Below are positions 25,301-34,483 of a stretch of DNA of 52,957 bases, piece by piece. A program made the translations under genes and the position numbers. Position 1 is the stretch's first letter. Each line of letters begins with the position of its first letter. Under the pieces are notes generated by a model that saw only the letters and a program-made list of their open reading frames with translations, searched no databases and was not told where the DNA came from. This stretch comes from Streptococcus sp. Marseille-Q5986 (GTDB taxonomy: Bacteria; Bacillota; Bacilli; Lactobacillales; Streptococcaceae). The DNA is taken from positions 1-52,957 of the forward strand of contig NZ_CAMPPY010000010.1 in assembly GCF_946902915.1 (NCBI RefSeq), given 5' to 3'.

Positions 25301-26680
25301 TTATTTTTCAGCTGTAAGGGCAGCCATTGTGATGTAGTTGTATGGTTTGTTGAAATGTGGCAAGAAGAATAGGTCTGTCAATGCCAATTTATCAATCGTT
25401 ACATGCTCTTGGATAGCAAGTGAAAACATGTGGATTCCCATGCTGATAGCAGCATCATGTGAAACCATTTGTGCACCAAGAATTTCACGGTTATCTTTAT
25501 CAAAGACAATCTTAATCGCTACTTCATGGTTATCATGTTTCATGAATTCTGGTTTTTGAAGATCGTTAAAGCCTGCTTCAGTCGCGTTGTAACCAGCTGC
25601 TTTTGCTTTTTCAAGAGTCAAACCAGTTGAAACCATGTGAAGACCGTAGATTGAGATACCGTTTGAACCTTGCACACCGATTCCTTCCAATTCATGGCCA
25701 CAAGCGTTGTAGGCACCAACGATACCAGTACGTACAGCGTTAGATGCAAGAGCGATGTAGCTTGTATCTTTACGAGCATTGTCATAAATAGTCGCACAGT
25801 CACCAACGGCAAATACACCAGGAAGTGAAGTTTCTTGTTTCTTGTCTACAAGGAAGGCACCGTTACGGAAGAGTTCAATCTTACCATCAGCAAGGGCTGT
25901 ATTTGGACGGAAACCAACTGCAAGGATAACCATATCCACATCGAAAGTTTCTTTATCAGTAATCAAGCGTTCAACTTTACCGTCACCCTCGATTGCTTTA
26001 ACAGTTTGACCAAGCGCCAAGCGAATGTTGTGATCTTCCAAATTCTTCGCCATCATTTGAGTGAAGTCTTTATCATAGTATCCGTTCAAGACAGTATCAA
26101 CGATATCAACAAGGACAACTTCTTTGCCAAGACGTTCAAAGGCTTCAGCAAGTTCAACACCGATATAACCACCACCAACAACAGCGATACGGTCAAGGTG
26201 TTTGCTCTTGTCAGCAAGTTTATTGATGACTTCTTCAGCGTTTTGGTACAATTTAACAAATTGTACATTTTCAAGAGTTGCTTTAAATTCGCGGTTTCCT
26301 TTAACAATTTCTACACCTTCGATTGGAGGCACGATTGGAGTTGAACCAGTTGCAAAGATTAATTTATCATAAGACTCTTTGTGTTCTTTTCCTTCAACTT
26401 CTGCAGTTACAACTTTATTATCGTAATCAATTGAGAGTACTGGTGAGTTCATGTAAACTTTAGCACCTTTTGCTTCCAATTTTTCTTTATCAGAGTAGAA
26501 GAGACCTTCTGAGCCATCAATTTGTTCCCCGATCCAAAGCGCCATTCCACAACCAAGAAATGAAACATTTGTGTTTTGGTCAAATACAACGATTTCATTC
26601 TCATGACCAAAGTTATCCAACATCGTATTAATGCAGGCTGTACCAGCATGATTAGCACCGACTACAACAATTTTACTCAT
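25301..26680 (-). CDS. nox: Water-forming NADH oxidase
   Basis: Nox reduces oxygen to water with NADH and so regenerates NAD during aerobic growth. The 459 residues belong to the peroxide-reductase-like flavoproteins: N-terminal FAD motif [11 protein letters not shown], the single redox cysteine in FLGCGMALW (about 44), the NADH motif [15 protein letters not shown] (about 167), the second FAD motif [12 protein letters not shown] (about 275) and a C-terminal dimerisation domain. Intact. A cre site overlaps the promoter, so CcpA probably represses it. Confidence 0.96.
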   Translation of the reverse strand: MSKIVVVGANHAGTACINTMLDNFGHENEIVVFDQNTNVSFLGCGMALWIGEQIDGSEGLFYSDKEKLEAKGAKVYMNSPVLSIDYDNKVVTAEVEGKEHKESYDKLIFATGSTPIVPPIEGVEIVKGNREFKATLENVQFVKLYQNAEEVINKLADKSKHLDRIAVVGGGYIGVELAEAFERLGKEVVLVDIVDTVLNGYYDKDFTQMMAKNLEDHNIRLALGQTVKAIEGDGKVERLITDKETFDVDMVILAVGFRPNTALADGKIELFRNGAFLVDKKQETSLPGVFAVGDCATIYDNARKDTSYIALASNAVRTGIVGAYNACGHELEGIGVQGSNGISIYGLHMVSTGLTLEKAKAAGYNATEAGFNDLQKPEFMKHDNHEVAIKIVFDKDNREILGAQMVSHDAAISMGIHMFSLAIQEHVTIDKLALTDLFFLPHFNKPYNYITMAALTAEK

Positions 26681-26718
26681 AGAAAAATTCCTACCTTTAA
26701 TTTTTAATTTACCCTTCT

Positions 26719-26747
26719 AGTATACCATTTAGTGTTAGCGTTTACAA
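26719..26747 (-). promoter_or_regulatory. nox promoter with cre site over the -35
   Basis: On the minus strand TTGTAA (26742-26747), 17 bases, extended -10 TGG-TATACT (26719-26724). TGTTAGCGTTTACA at 26733-26746 fits the cre consensus fully (in both orientations) and covers the -35 and spacer. Confidence 0.85.
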
Positions 26748-26821
26748 GAGTATTTTCTCAGAATTCTCTTTTTTTTTTTCAAAAAAACACTTAATATTGA
26801 TGAACTGCACCCCAAAATCTC

Positions 26822-28061
26822 ATACTAAAACTTATTGTCATTGTTGCAACGAATTCTAAACGTTCTACAAAGCGCCAATTGCTTCAATACATGCTGACTG
26901 ATAAGGCGGAGATTGAACTCGTTGAAATTAAGGATATCCCTGTTTTCAACAAACCAGCTGACAAGCAACTTCCAGCTAAAATTCTTGAAATTATAACTAA
27001 AATCGAGGCATCTGACGCTGTCATTATCGCCACTCCTGAGCACAACCAAACTATCTCAGCTTCACTCAAATCTGTACTTGAATGGCTTTCATGCGAAGTT
27101 CATCCATTTGAAAACAAACCTGTTATGATTGTGGGTGCATCATACTATGACCAAGGAACTTCTCGTGCCCAAGTTCATCTTCGTAAAATCCTTGACGCTC
27201 CAGGTGTCAATACCTATACCCTTTCAGGTAACGAATTCCTTCTTGGTAAAGCTAAGGAAGCATTTGATAAGGACGGAAATATCACCAACGAAGGAGCTGT
27301 TAAATTCTTTGAAACTTGCTTAGACAACTTTGTAAAATACGTAGGAGTCGTTTCAAAATTAAAAAAATCAGAACCAATCGAACCAGAAGATTTGGATTGT
27401 TGAAAACAAATCGCTACAACCATCACAGAAGTTGATCCTAACGATTCAGAATGGGTAGAAAAAGTTGCAGCAATCACTGGCACTATTTCTGGCGATACCT
27501 ATGTCAAGCTGAACCACGGTATCCTGACAGTTAACCAAATCGATATGTTCTTGAAAGTTATGCCATTTGAATTGACATACGCTGACGACAACAACCAATT
27601 CCTCTACTACAATAAGGCTCACCAAGATCCAGACACCATGTTTGCCAAACGTGTAGCGCCTCAATCAAGTAACCGTATGTCGACTGTTCATGGATCTCTT
27701 CCACCAGCACGTATGAAGAATGTAGAGTTGATTATCGGAACACTTCGCAACGGGAACCAAGAATACGTCCGTACTATCCGTTCCAGGTTCTCCTGCAGGT
27801 ATCATCAACACCAACAACTACCAAGCAATGTACTATCCTGACGGATCATATGCTGGTATCAATGAAATCGTCTTTAACTTCCAATCATGGCTTGACTGGT
27901 ACCTAAAAGAAACAGGTCAACGTTTGGTAAGTGGTAGCGGACCATTTGCTCCTGCTGCTGGAGGACATGGCAGTGCATATGCCACATCTGGTGCTTCTGA
28001 TGCAGGTGATGCTGGAGGACACGGTGGTGGCTCAGACGCTACATCTGGAGCAAGTAACTAA
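26822..28061 (+). pseudogene. NAD(P)H-dependent FMN reductase with PAS-like C-terminal domain, inactivated
   Basis: The frame from 26822 reads ILKLIVIVATNSKRSTKRQLL, a flavodoxin-like FMN reductase, with EHNQTISASLKSVLEWLS as the FMN loop. Three lesions are visible: no start codon (ATA where ATG would be, after IS-like sequence), a TGA at 27401-27403 inside DLDC-stop-KQIATTI where TGG is expected, and a one-base insertion near 27779, after which the frame moves on by one and continues SPAGIINTNNYQAMYYPDGS to the stop at 28061. The second half is a PAS/DUF438-like domain, and the tail is Gly/His/Ser-rich. The gene reading is restored on paper by reversing these changes. Adjacent to nox, so a redox partner is plausible. 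Confidence 0.85.
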
Positions 28062-28068
28062 GAAACAC

Positions 28069-28095
28069 AAAAGGGGTCATTTGGCTCCTTTTTTT
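28069..28095 (+). terminator. Terminator after the FMN reductase pseudogene
   Basis: AAAAGGGGTC-ATTT-GGCTCCTTTTTTT stem-loop with T run. Confidence 0.8.
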
Positions 28096-28104
28096 ATTGC
28101 AACA

Positions 28105-28140
28105 GAAAAGGGGATTGTAAATCATCTACAAACCCCTTTC
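28105..28140 (-). terminator. Terminator of the DUF896 gene
   Basis: On the minus strand GAAAGGGGTTTGTAG pairs with TTACAATCCCCTTTTC, four bases past the stop. Confidence 0.8.
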
Positions 28141-28143
28141 ATT

Positions 28144-28401
28144 TTATGAGTTAGGATCATCCAAACTACGACCATGTAAACCTTTTTCACGTTGCACTTG
28201 GCGTAGTTTTTCTGGCGTTACATCATTTCCTTCCTCATCCACGATTTTAATTCCTTCAATGTGGTGACGAACAGCACGACGATAGCCTTCGATATACTCC
28301 TCACGAAGTTTAGCTTGTTCCACTTTTTCAGCAGAAGTTAAGCCTTCTGTTTTTTTCTTTTTAGCTAGCTCGTTGATACGAGCAATTTTTTTCGGATCCA
28401 T
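28144..28401 (-). CDS. DUF896 (YnzC-like) protein
   Basis: An 85-residue, highly charged, helical protein of the DUF896 family. It has the helical hairpin [19 protein letters not shown] then [20 protein letters not shown], with the family phrase [14 protein letters not shown] (here [10 protein letters not shown]). Bacillus YnzC is linked to the SOS operon but the biochemical role is unknown. Lies between the glyS gene and a broken reductase, transcribed with glyS direction. Confidence 0.9.
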   Translation of the reverse strand: MDPKKIARINELAKKKKTEGLTSAEKVEQAKLREEYIEGYRRAVRHHIEGIKIVDEEGNDVTPEKLRQVQREKGLHGRSLDDPNS

Positions 28402-28442
28402 TTCTTCTCCTTTGTGATAAGATAAAGTCCGTTTATCAAATT

Positions 28443-30479
28443 TTATTTAGTATTAATTTGGTTAAAACGAGCAAGCTTAACTGCTTTTTGAGTTAAATGA
28501 GACAAGATAGCCAAACGATTTTGACGGACTGACTCGTTTTCAGCCATAACCATGGTATTCTCAAAAAAAGCATCAATAACTGGGCTAAGCGCAAAGAGTT
28601 GTTCTAATTGCTGACTTGCAGCCCCTGATAAAACGAGTGATTCTACTGCTTCCGCCAAGGCTTTCTCTTCTTCTTTTTCAAAAAGAGCAGAATCAACTGT
28701 TTCAGATCCTTCCGCCTTCTCAGCCAAGTTGAAAGCACGTGAGAGAGATTCGACAGACGGTTTGAAGTCTTCTTCCTTGCTTGCTTCTACGAGAGCACTT
28801 GCTGCTTCCAACATTTCCGCCACAACAAAGTTTGAACCTGCAAGTACCGCTTCCTTGATATCTTTTGGAGTAGAGCCCATCATCTTATCAACACGAGCCT
28901 TGATAAAGTCCATAACCTCTGCTTTATTTTCATAAGTCAAGCTGTCAAATTTCAAACTGTAAAGGCTATCAATCAACTCATCCATAGCAATGTGCCAACC
29001 AAAGGCATCCAAGATACGAACCACACCTTGAGTCGCGCGACGAAGGGCATAAGGGTCATTAGAACCTGATGGAATCAAGCCTACTGAGAAGAAACTCAAA
29101 ATCGTATCCAATTTGTCTGCAATGGCAAGAATGGCTCCAATCTTGCTATCTGGGAGAGCTCCGTCCGCTGATGTAGGCATGTAGTGTTCACGAATAGCAG
29201 CTGCAACTACTGGAGTTTCACCAGCAAGAAGAGCATATTTCTCCCCCATAATTCCTTGGAGCTCATCAAATTCACCAACCATCCCAGTCAACAAGTCAAA
29301 CTTGTAAATGGCTGCTGCACGGGCTAGGTCAATCGTTTCATCCGCTGACAAGCCTGCTTTTTCTGCCAAGAGAATAGCAATCTGACCAGTACGAATCATG
29401 TGTTCACGAAGGGAACCAATTTTCTCATGGAAAGTCACATTGTTTAATTTTTCAACAAGATCTGAAATGACCAATTTTTGATCTTCACGCCAGAAGAATT
29501 CACCATCTTCCAAACGGGCTACCAAGACTTTTTCATTTCCTTTGATGACATTTTTCAAATGCTCTGCATTTCCGTTACGGACAGAAATAAAGTTTGGCAA
29601 GAGGTTGCCATCTTGATCACGAACAACAAAGTAACGTTGGTGTTCTTTCATTGAAGTCACCAAAACTTCTTCTGGAACTTCAAGGTATTTGGCATCAAAA
29701 CTTCCCATAAAGGCAGTTGGGTATTCAACCAAGTTCAAGACTTCGTTCAGTAAGTCGGCATCAATTTCAATATGTACACCATGCTCAGTTTCGATTGCCT
29801 TAATTTGGTCAACAATCATTTGCTCACGTTCACGTGGGTCTGCAATTACAAACTGACGACGAAGGTCTTCTTCATAGCTCAATGCTGACTGAATCTTAGT
29901 TTCTTGTCCCAAGAAACGATGACCACGGCTCACACGACCGCCCTTGATATCAAGGAAATCCAAGTCAAACTCTTGCTCGTCCAAGAGAACTGTCAAAGTG
30001 TGTACAGGGCGGATATACTCAAAAGTGTTGTTAGCCCAGTGCATGCTGACAGGGAAAGTCAATGACTTCAAGACGTCCACTACACCTGGAACAATGTTCT
30101 CAACTGGTTGGCCCACTTCTTCCTTGGTAACATAGACATATTCTTCACCCTTGATTTCACGGAATTCAATATCTTCAACTGTCAAGCCTTTCCCACGGAC
30201 AAATCCTTGAGCTGCTTTGGTGAAGTTTCCATCACCATCCAATGCAATTTTCTTTGCTGGTCCCTTGAAATCTTCTGTCAAATCAGACTGTTTGTCTGCA
30301 AGACCAGTCACACGAACAGCCAAACGGCGTGGTGTAGAGAAAGTTTGAATGGCTTCAAAAGACAGACGGTTTTCCTTGAGGAAGGCTGCCATTTTTTCAC
30401 CTAGTTGTTTTTCACTTGGAGTTACTACGTAGGCTGGTAACTCTTCAAGACCGAGTTCTACTAATAAGTTTTTTGTCAT
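28443..30479 (-). CDS. glyS: Glycyl-tRNA synthetase beta subunit
   Basis: GlyS forms with GlyQ the alpha2-beta2 glycyl-tRNA synthetase; the beta chain binds tRNA. The 678 residues begin [22 protein letters not shown] and include HD-like and anticodon-binding-type helical regions towards the C-terminus ([37 protein letters not shown]). Full length. It follows glyQ after 260 bases with no other gene, and is expected to be under the same T-box leader. Confidence 0.97.
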   Translation of the reverse strand: MTKNLLVELGLEELPAYVVTPSEKQLGEKMAAFLKENRLSFEAIQTFSTPRRLAVRVTGLADKQSDLTEDFKGPAKKIALDGDGNFTKAAQGFVRGKGLTVEDIEFREIKGEEYVYVTKEEVGQPVENIVPGVVDVLKSLTFPVSMHWANNTFEYIRPVHTLTVLLDEQEFDLDFLDIKGGRVSRGHRFLGQETKIQSALSYEEDLRRQFVIADPREREQMIVDQIKAIETEHGVHIEIDADLLNEVLNLVEYPTAFMGSFDAKYLEVPEEVLVTSMKEHQRYFVVRDQDGNLLPNFISVRNGNAEHLKNVIKGNEKVLVARLEDGEFFWREDQKLVISDLVEKLNNVTFHEKIGSLREHMIRTGQIAILLAEKAGLSADETIDLARAAAIYKFDLLTGMVGEFDELQGIMGEKYALLAGETPVVAAAIREHYMPTSADGALPDSKIGAILAIADKLDTILSFFSVGLIPSGSNDPYALRRATQGVVRILDAFGWHIAMDELIDSLYSLKFDSLTYENKAEVMDFIKARVDKMMGSTPKDIKEAVLAGSNFVVAEMLEAASALVEASKEEDFKPSVESLSRAFNLAEKAEGSETVDSALFEKEEEKALAEAVESLVLSGAASQQLEQLFALSPVIDAFFENTMVMAENESVRQNRLAILSHLTQKAVKLARFNQINTK

Positions 30480-30739
30480 GTTTTTTCCTTTATATTTTCT
30501 TCAATCTTTTTTGATATGCATCTTAGGTACTGGGGGCGTCACTAACTAACTTTTGTGAGTCTGTAAGGAAATCTTATACCAAACAAACCAAGATTTCAAA
30601 CAGGCTCATCAAAGTGGATTTAGCTGACTGATTTTTGAACCCAAGGTTTCAAAAATCCCCACATGACAGTACAGCGGTGCATATCCCTCTAGCAAGTTTT
30701 CGACTTGCCTCTAACGATTTTAGAGCACAGTATTACTCA
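30480..30739. other. 260-bp spacer between glyQ and glyS
   Basis: No gene or clear terminator is visible. The length is unusual for two subunits of one enzyme; short paired segments such as GATTTTTGAACC / GGTTTCAAAAATC (about 30630-30655) could form an intercistronic hairpin affecting the ratio or stability of the two messages. Confidence 0.5.
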
Positions 30740-31657
30740 CTATTCTGCGTCTTCTGCTAAGAGTTTAGCCCGTGTCGCCTCATCCAAAAGTGGGTAGCCT
30801 AGGCGTTTGCGTTCTGCGACAAAGGTTTTGGCTACGACACGGGCCAAGTTACGGATACGAGCGATATAGCCAGCGCGCTCGGTTACAGATACGGCACCAC
30901 GCGCATCAAGCAGATTAAAGGTATGTGAACATTTGAGAACATAGTCATAGGCAGGGTGAACCAAGCCTTCTTTTAATGCACGACCAGCTTCTTTTTCAAA
31001 CTTATCAAAGTTTTCAAGCAACATTTCTTGGTCCGAAATTTCAAATGAATATTTTGAATGCTCGTACTCAGGCTGGATGAAAATTTCTCCATATTTTACG
31101 CCATCGGCCCACTCGATATCATAGACAGAGTCTACTTCTTGGATGTAAGAAGCCAAACGCTCCAAACCATAGGTAACTTCCGCAGTCACAGGGCCAGTTG
31201 CCAATCCACCAACTTGTTGGAAATAAGTGAACTGAGTGATTTCCATCCCATCAAGCCAAACTTCCCAACCAAGACCAGCTGAACCAGTAGATGGATTTTC
31301 CCAGTTGTCCTCAACGAAACGAATATCGTGCTCCAAAGGATTGATTCCCAATTTTTCCAAAGACTCAAGGTAAAGTTCTTGGATATTTGATGGAGAAGGC
31401 TTCATGACCACTTGGAATTGGTGGTGTTGGTAAAGACGGTTCGGATTTTCTCCGTAACGACCGTCAGCAGGACGACGTGATGGCTCTACATAAGCCGCAT
31501 TCCATGGCTCAGGCCCGATAGCACGAAGGAAAGTGTAAGGACTCATTGTCCCCGCACCTTTTTCGTTGTCATAAGCCTGCATCAGCATACAACCTTGGTC
31601 ATTCCAAAATTGTTGCAAAGTAAGGATGATTTCCTGGAAAGTCAATTTTTTAGACAT
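30740..31657 (-). CDS. glyQ: Glycyl-tRNA synthetase alpha subunit
   Basis: GlyQ carries the class II catalytic core that activates glycine. The 305 residues start [22 protein letters not shown] and include the motif 2 region [27 protein letters not shown] and motif-3-like [12 protein letters not shown]. Start chosen at ATG 31657 with AAAGGAG seven bases before. The region carrying this ribosome site and first codons is duplicated 173 bases upstream. Confidence 0.97.
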   Translation of the reverse strand: MSKKLTFQEIILTLQQFWNDQGCMLMQAYDNEKGAGTMSPYTFLRAIGPEPWNAAYVEPSRRPADGRYGENPNRLYQHHQFQVVMKPSPSNIQELYLESLEKLGINPLEHDIRFVEDNWENPSTGSAGLGWEVWLDGMEITQFTYFQQVGGLATGPVTAEVTYGLERLASYIQEVDSVYDIEWADGVKYGEIFIQPEYEHSKYSFEISDQEMLLENFDKFEKEAGRALKEGLVHPAYDYVLKCSHTFNLLDARGAVSVTERAGYIARIRNLARVVAKTFVAERKRLGYPLLDEATRAKLLAEDAE

Positions 31658-31853
31658 TATTTACTCCTTTTTTATAAATTACTTGCGACACGAGTCTACC
31701 TCGTCGATCATACGAGGCAAGACGAGTTAGTACTGCGTCTAGCTCAGGCACTCTAGTGCTGAGCGTGGGGCAGCCCGACTATAAGGAGGTCTCTGCCACT
31801 GACGCAGTGAAATGTTAATTTCTTAGACATTGTTTACTCCTTTTTTATAAATT
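31641..31853 (-). repeat. Duplicated glyQ start region flanking a structured 133-bp insert
   Basis: Two 40-base direct copies, 31641-31680 and 31814-31853, match at 37 of 40 positions and each contains the GGAG ribosome site, ATG and the first codons of glyQ. Between them, 31681-31813 contains nested inverted repeats: ACTGCGTC / GACGCAGT (31732-31739 and 31801-31808), GCTCAGGCACT / AGTGCTGAGC, and CTCGTC / GACGAG. The arrangement looks like a tandem duplication followed by divergence or an inserted small element. Confidence 0.85.
31753..31830 (-). CDS. Short open frame between the T-box and glyQ (uORF)
   Basis: The distal copy of the glyQ start gives a 25-codon frame with the same ribosome site as glyQ. 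It begins MSKKLTF like GlyQ, diverges into HCVSGRDLLIVGLPHAQH and stops at TAG 31753. If the T-box reads through, ribosomes should load here first. Whether the peptide matters or the frame is a by-product of the duplication cannot be told. Confidence 0.45.
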   Translation of the reverse strand: MSKKLTFHCVSGRDLLIVGLPHAQH

Positions 31854-31865
31854 CTTATGACTTTG

Positions 31866-32055
31866 GATACAAAAAGAACCGTGTCTTTGCTCCTAAGCCT
31901 GTGACCTAGGGGCGTCTGAAACGCGGTTCCACCCTAATTTATTACTTCATTGTTTTTAAAAATACGACAGAAAGCGCCAGTTTCTTACCTTGTTCTACTT
32001 GGCTCCCACTACCCCAAGCTCGCTGAAGAACGCCATAAGACTTTCTTTCTCGTTG
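31866..32055 (-). promoter_or_regulatory. Glycine-specific T-box riboswitch upstream of glyQS
   Basis: The minus-strand leader contains the conserved T-box AGGGTGGAACCGCG (31923-31936). Its TGGA bulge matches the UCCA end expected of tRNA-Gly. The stem I region holds TTATGGCGTTC with a GGC specifier codon for glycine. The terminator stem forms from GAACCGCG and CGGTTC followed by TTTTTG (near 31870). Uncharged tRNA-Gly would stabilise the antiterminator and raise glyQS expression. Confidence 0.9.
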
Positions 32056-32058
32056 ATT

Positions 32059-32087
32059 ATTATATCAGAAAGAGAGAAAATTTACAA
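32059..32087 (-). promoter_or_regulatory. Promoter of the glyQS T-box leader
   Basis: On the minus strand TTGTAA (32082-32087), 17 bases, extended -10 TGA-TATAAT (32059-32064). Confidence 0.85.
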
Positions 32088-32102
32088 TTATTTTCTTACT
32101 TT

Positions 32103-32945
32103 CTAAAAATCCATCTCATCCACATGAGGTGCACCGGAAACCACCGAGATAGTCTTTAAGATTTCTCGCTCTTCTTTGCTGAGTTCAATTCTAAAACAGT
32201 CAAGATTGCTCTGGATGCGAGAAGCCGTCACTGACTTAGGTAGAGCTAAAAAGCCTTCTGCCAAACTCCAAGCCAAGGCAATTTGAGCCACTGATTTCCC
32301 ATGCTTAGCAGCAATTTCTTGGACTTCTTTCTGTTCAAACAACTCCCCTTGCCCAAAAGGTCCCCAAGCCTCTAGGATAATTCCCTTCTCTCTACAGTAG
32401 GTAACCACTTCCTCTTGGTAAACTCCTGGTGCCAAACGTACCTGATTAACCGCTGGAATGACTCTTGCTGTCTCAAGCAAAGCATTCAGATGCTTGGGAA
32501 GGAAATTACTAACGCCGATAGCATGGATTTTGCCTTCTTTGTAAAGATCCTCCATCGCTCGCCAGACTTCAGCATTGCGAGTTTTCCATCCGTCATTTTC
32601 TCTTAGTGGTTTTGGATTTGGCCAATGGATAAGGTACAAATCTAGATAATCCAATCCCAGTTTTTCCATTGATTCTTCAAATGCTTGGCGAGCGTTACCA
32701 TAGCTGTGATTGGTATTCCAAAGTTTGGTCGTTACAAAGATTTCTTGGCGTGGAATACCGCTATCTTGAATAGCACGACCAACACTCTCCTCATTTTTAT
32801 AGATAGCTGCAGTATCGATATGACGATAACCAGCCTTTAAAGCTTCTAAAACAGCTTGGTAGGCTACCTCTCCATTTTCAGCCTTCCATGTTCCAAATCC
32901 TAGAACAGGAATTGAAACTCCATTATTAAGGGTATATGATTTCAT
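32103..32945 (-). CDS. Aldo/keto reductase
   Basis: A 280-residue NADPH-dependent oxidoreductase with a TIM barrel. Family motifs: GFGTWKAENG, GYRHIDTAAIYKNEESVG (catalytic Asp and Tyr), KLWNTNHSYG (catalytic Lys), LDLYLIHWPNP (catalytic His) and the NADPH-binding ALPKSVTASRIQSNLD near 236. It resembles 2,5-diketo-gluconate reductase or glyoxal reductase types; the substrate is unknown. Monocistronic between pgdA and glyQ. Confidence 0.94.
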   Translation of the reverse strand: MKSYTLNNGVSIPVLGFGTWKAENGEVAYQAVLEALKAGYRHIDTAAIYKNEESVGRAIQDSGIPRQEIFVTTKLWNTNHSYGNARQAFEESMEKLGLDYLDLYLIHWPNPKPLRENDGWKTRNAEVWRAMEDLYKEGKIHAIGVSNFLPKHLNALLETARVIPAVNQVRLAPGVYQEEVVTYCREKGIILEAWGPFGQGELFEQKEVQEIAAKHGKSVAQIALAWSLAEGFLALPKSVTASRIQSNLDCFRIELSKEEREILKTISVVSGAPHVDEMDF

Positions 32946-33026
32946 CGTTTTTCCTTTCTATGTAAAGAAAATCTAAAGAAACAAAGTCCTGATTAGCAGT
33001 ACACTTGCTCCTTTAGATTTTAACAA

Positions 33027-34415
33027 TTATTGATCACGATCGTAATAGATCTCATGAGCTTTCAAGCGAGAATTGAGCAATTCAGGAACGGTCACAAATG
33101 TATACCCTTCACCCTTTAGATACTCAATGACACTTGGTAGAGAATTAACAGAAGGACCATGGATATCATGCATAAGAATGATAGAACCATTACGAACTTG
33201 GTGTTGAATTTCTGTCAAAATAGCAGCTTCATTCTTACTCTTCCAGTCTAAACTATCCACATCCCACATGATAAAACTCAAGTCAAGGCTATTTCGAATA
33301 TCATCAGTGATGGCACCATAAGGTGGGCGCATCAGTTTAGAGCTTGATCCTAAAACTTGAGTTAACAAATCTTCTGTATCAGTGATTTGCTTTTTAGCAT
33401 CTTCGAGGGATAATTTAGAAAGGATAGGGTGATCCCAGCTATGATTTCCTACAACATGGTCCTCCGATTTCATTCGTTTCAGAAGCTCCTCATTTCCTGC
33501 GATGTTTTTGCCAAGCACAAAGAAGGTTGCCTTTACACCGTGCTTAGCTAGGGTATCCAAAACGTGTGGAGTTGTAGTCGGATTTGGACCATCATCAAAG
33601 GTCAAGGCTACAACCTTTTTATTTTTCTTGGCAAAGTAAGCTTGATAAAGTTCAGCATCTTTTTCTAGTAAATAAGAGGACTCAATGACATCAAAGAAAC
33701 TGGATATTGGTAAAGCAATTTCTTCAACAGTCTCTCCAGAATTAGCAGGATAAAGGATGATTTGACTATCTTTATAATCAAAACTCCAAGATGCCAAATC
33801 CTGATCTGTGAAGTTTTTTACAACCTGATCAATATTTTTCTGGTCAAGTTTCTTATCTTCTAGAGTTGATTTGACCTGACTTAGTAAAAATTCCTTAGCT
33901 CTGCTTGCATTTTTAAAAAATTTACTGAGGCCAAAATCTTTCCCGTCTTCAGTCAAGAAAATTTTCCCTAAAGAAGTCTTTTCTTTTTCTTCAATCTTCG
34001 ATGCAGATAAATCGTATACTTGCTTACTGATATTGCGAGCAACAACTCCCTTTAGGACAGGATCCAGCTGCTCAGTATAATAAAAGACCAGATCCTCTTT
34101 ATTTTCTAGTTTTTCTTTGATATCCTGGTTGATTTTTTCTCTAATAGATGCAATGACTTCCTCTCTTTGCAGAGGGTAGTAGGCAATCACCTCAGCTTGC
34201 CCTTTTCGGAAATGGTCCTTCTGACTACCTGAGTTGAATTGCTGATCCTTTTCGCTTTTTAACGCTTCAATTTTTTGTTCATAAGATTGCTTTTGTAGAA
34301 CCTTGTAGCCAATGGCACTTCCCAAAAGAATCATAGCGACTCCTAAGATTCCAACAAAGGAGAGCAATATACTTCTCTTTTTATCGTGAGAAACACGGTT
34401 CATATTTTTCTTCAT
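33027..34415 (-). CDS. pgdA: Peptidoglycan N-acetylglucosamine deacetylase
   Basis: PgdA removes acetyl groups from peptidoglycan GlcNAc and so gives lysozyme resistance. The 462 residues have a cytoplasmic tail, one membrane helix (about 15-37), an extracellular spacer domain, and the NodB catalytic domain with [11 protein letters not shown] (about 272), HSWDHPILS (zinc histidines, about 322) and RPPYGA (about 363). Length and layout match the pneumococcal enzyme. A promoter with -10 only six bases before ATG suggests a leaderless message. Confidence 0.95.
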   Translation of the reverse strand: MKKNMNRVSHDKKRSILLSFVGILGVAMILLGSAIGYKVLQKQSYEQKIEALKSEKDQQFNSGSQKDHFRKGQAEVIAYYPLQREEVIASIREKINQDIKEKLENKEDLVFYYTEQLDPVLKGVVARNISKQVYDLSASKIEEKEKTSLGKIFLTEDGKDFGLSKFFKNASRAKEFLLSQVKSTLEDKKLDQKNIDQVVKNFTDQDLASWSFDYKDSQIILYPANSGETVEEIALPISSFFDVIESSYLLEKDAELYQAYFAKKNKKVVALTFDDGPNPTTTPHVLDTLAKHGVKATFFVLGKNIAGNEELLKRMKSEDHVVGNHSWDHPILSKLSLEDAKKQITDTEDLLTQVLGSSSKLMRPPYGAITDDIRNSLDLSFIMWDVDSLDWKSKNEAAILTEIQHQVRNGSIILMHDIHGPSVNSLPSVIEYLKGEGYTFVTVPELLNSRLKAHEIYYDRDQ

Positions 34416-34421
34416 GTTTCC

Positions 34422-34450
34422 ATCATATCAAATCAAAGCTATTATTTCAA
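34422..34450 (-). promoter_or_regulatory. pgdA promoter, probably giving a leaderless mRNA
   Basis: On the minus strand TTGAAA (34445-34450), 17 bases, extended -10 TGA-TATGAT (34422-34427), then six bases (GGAAAC) to ATG 34415. Transcription should begin at the start codon or one or two bases from it. Confidence 0.75.
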
Positions 34451-34483
34451 TGATAAACAGGTAATCTAGCTCCATTTCAAAAA

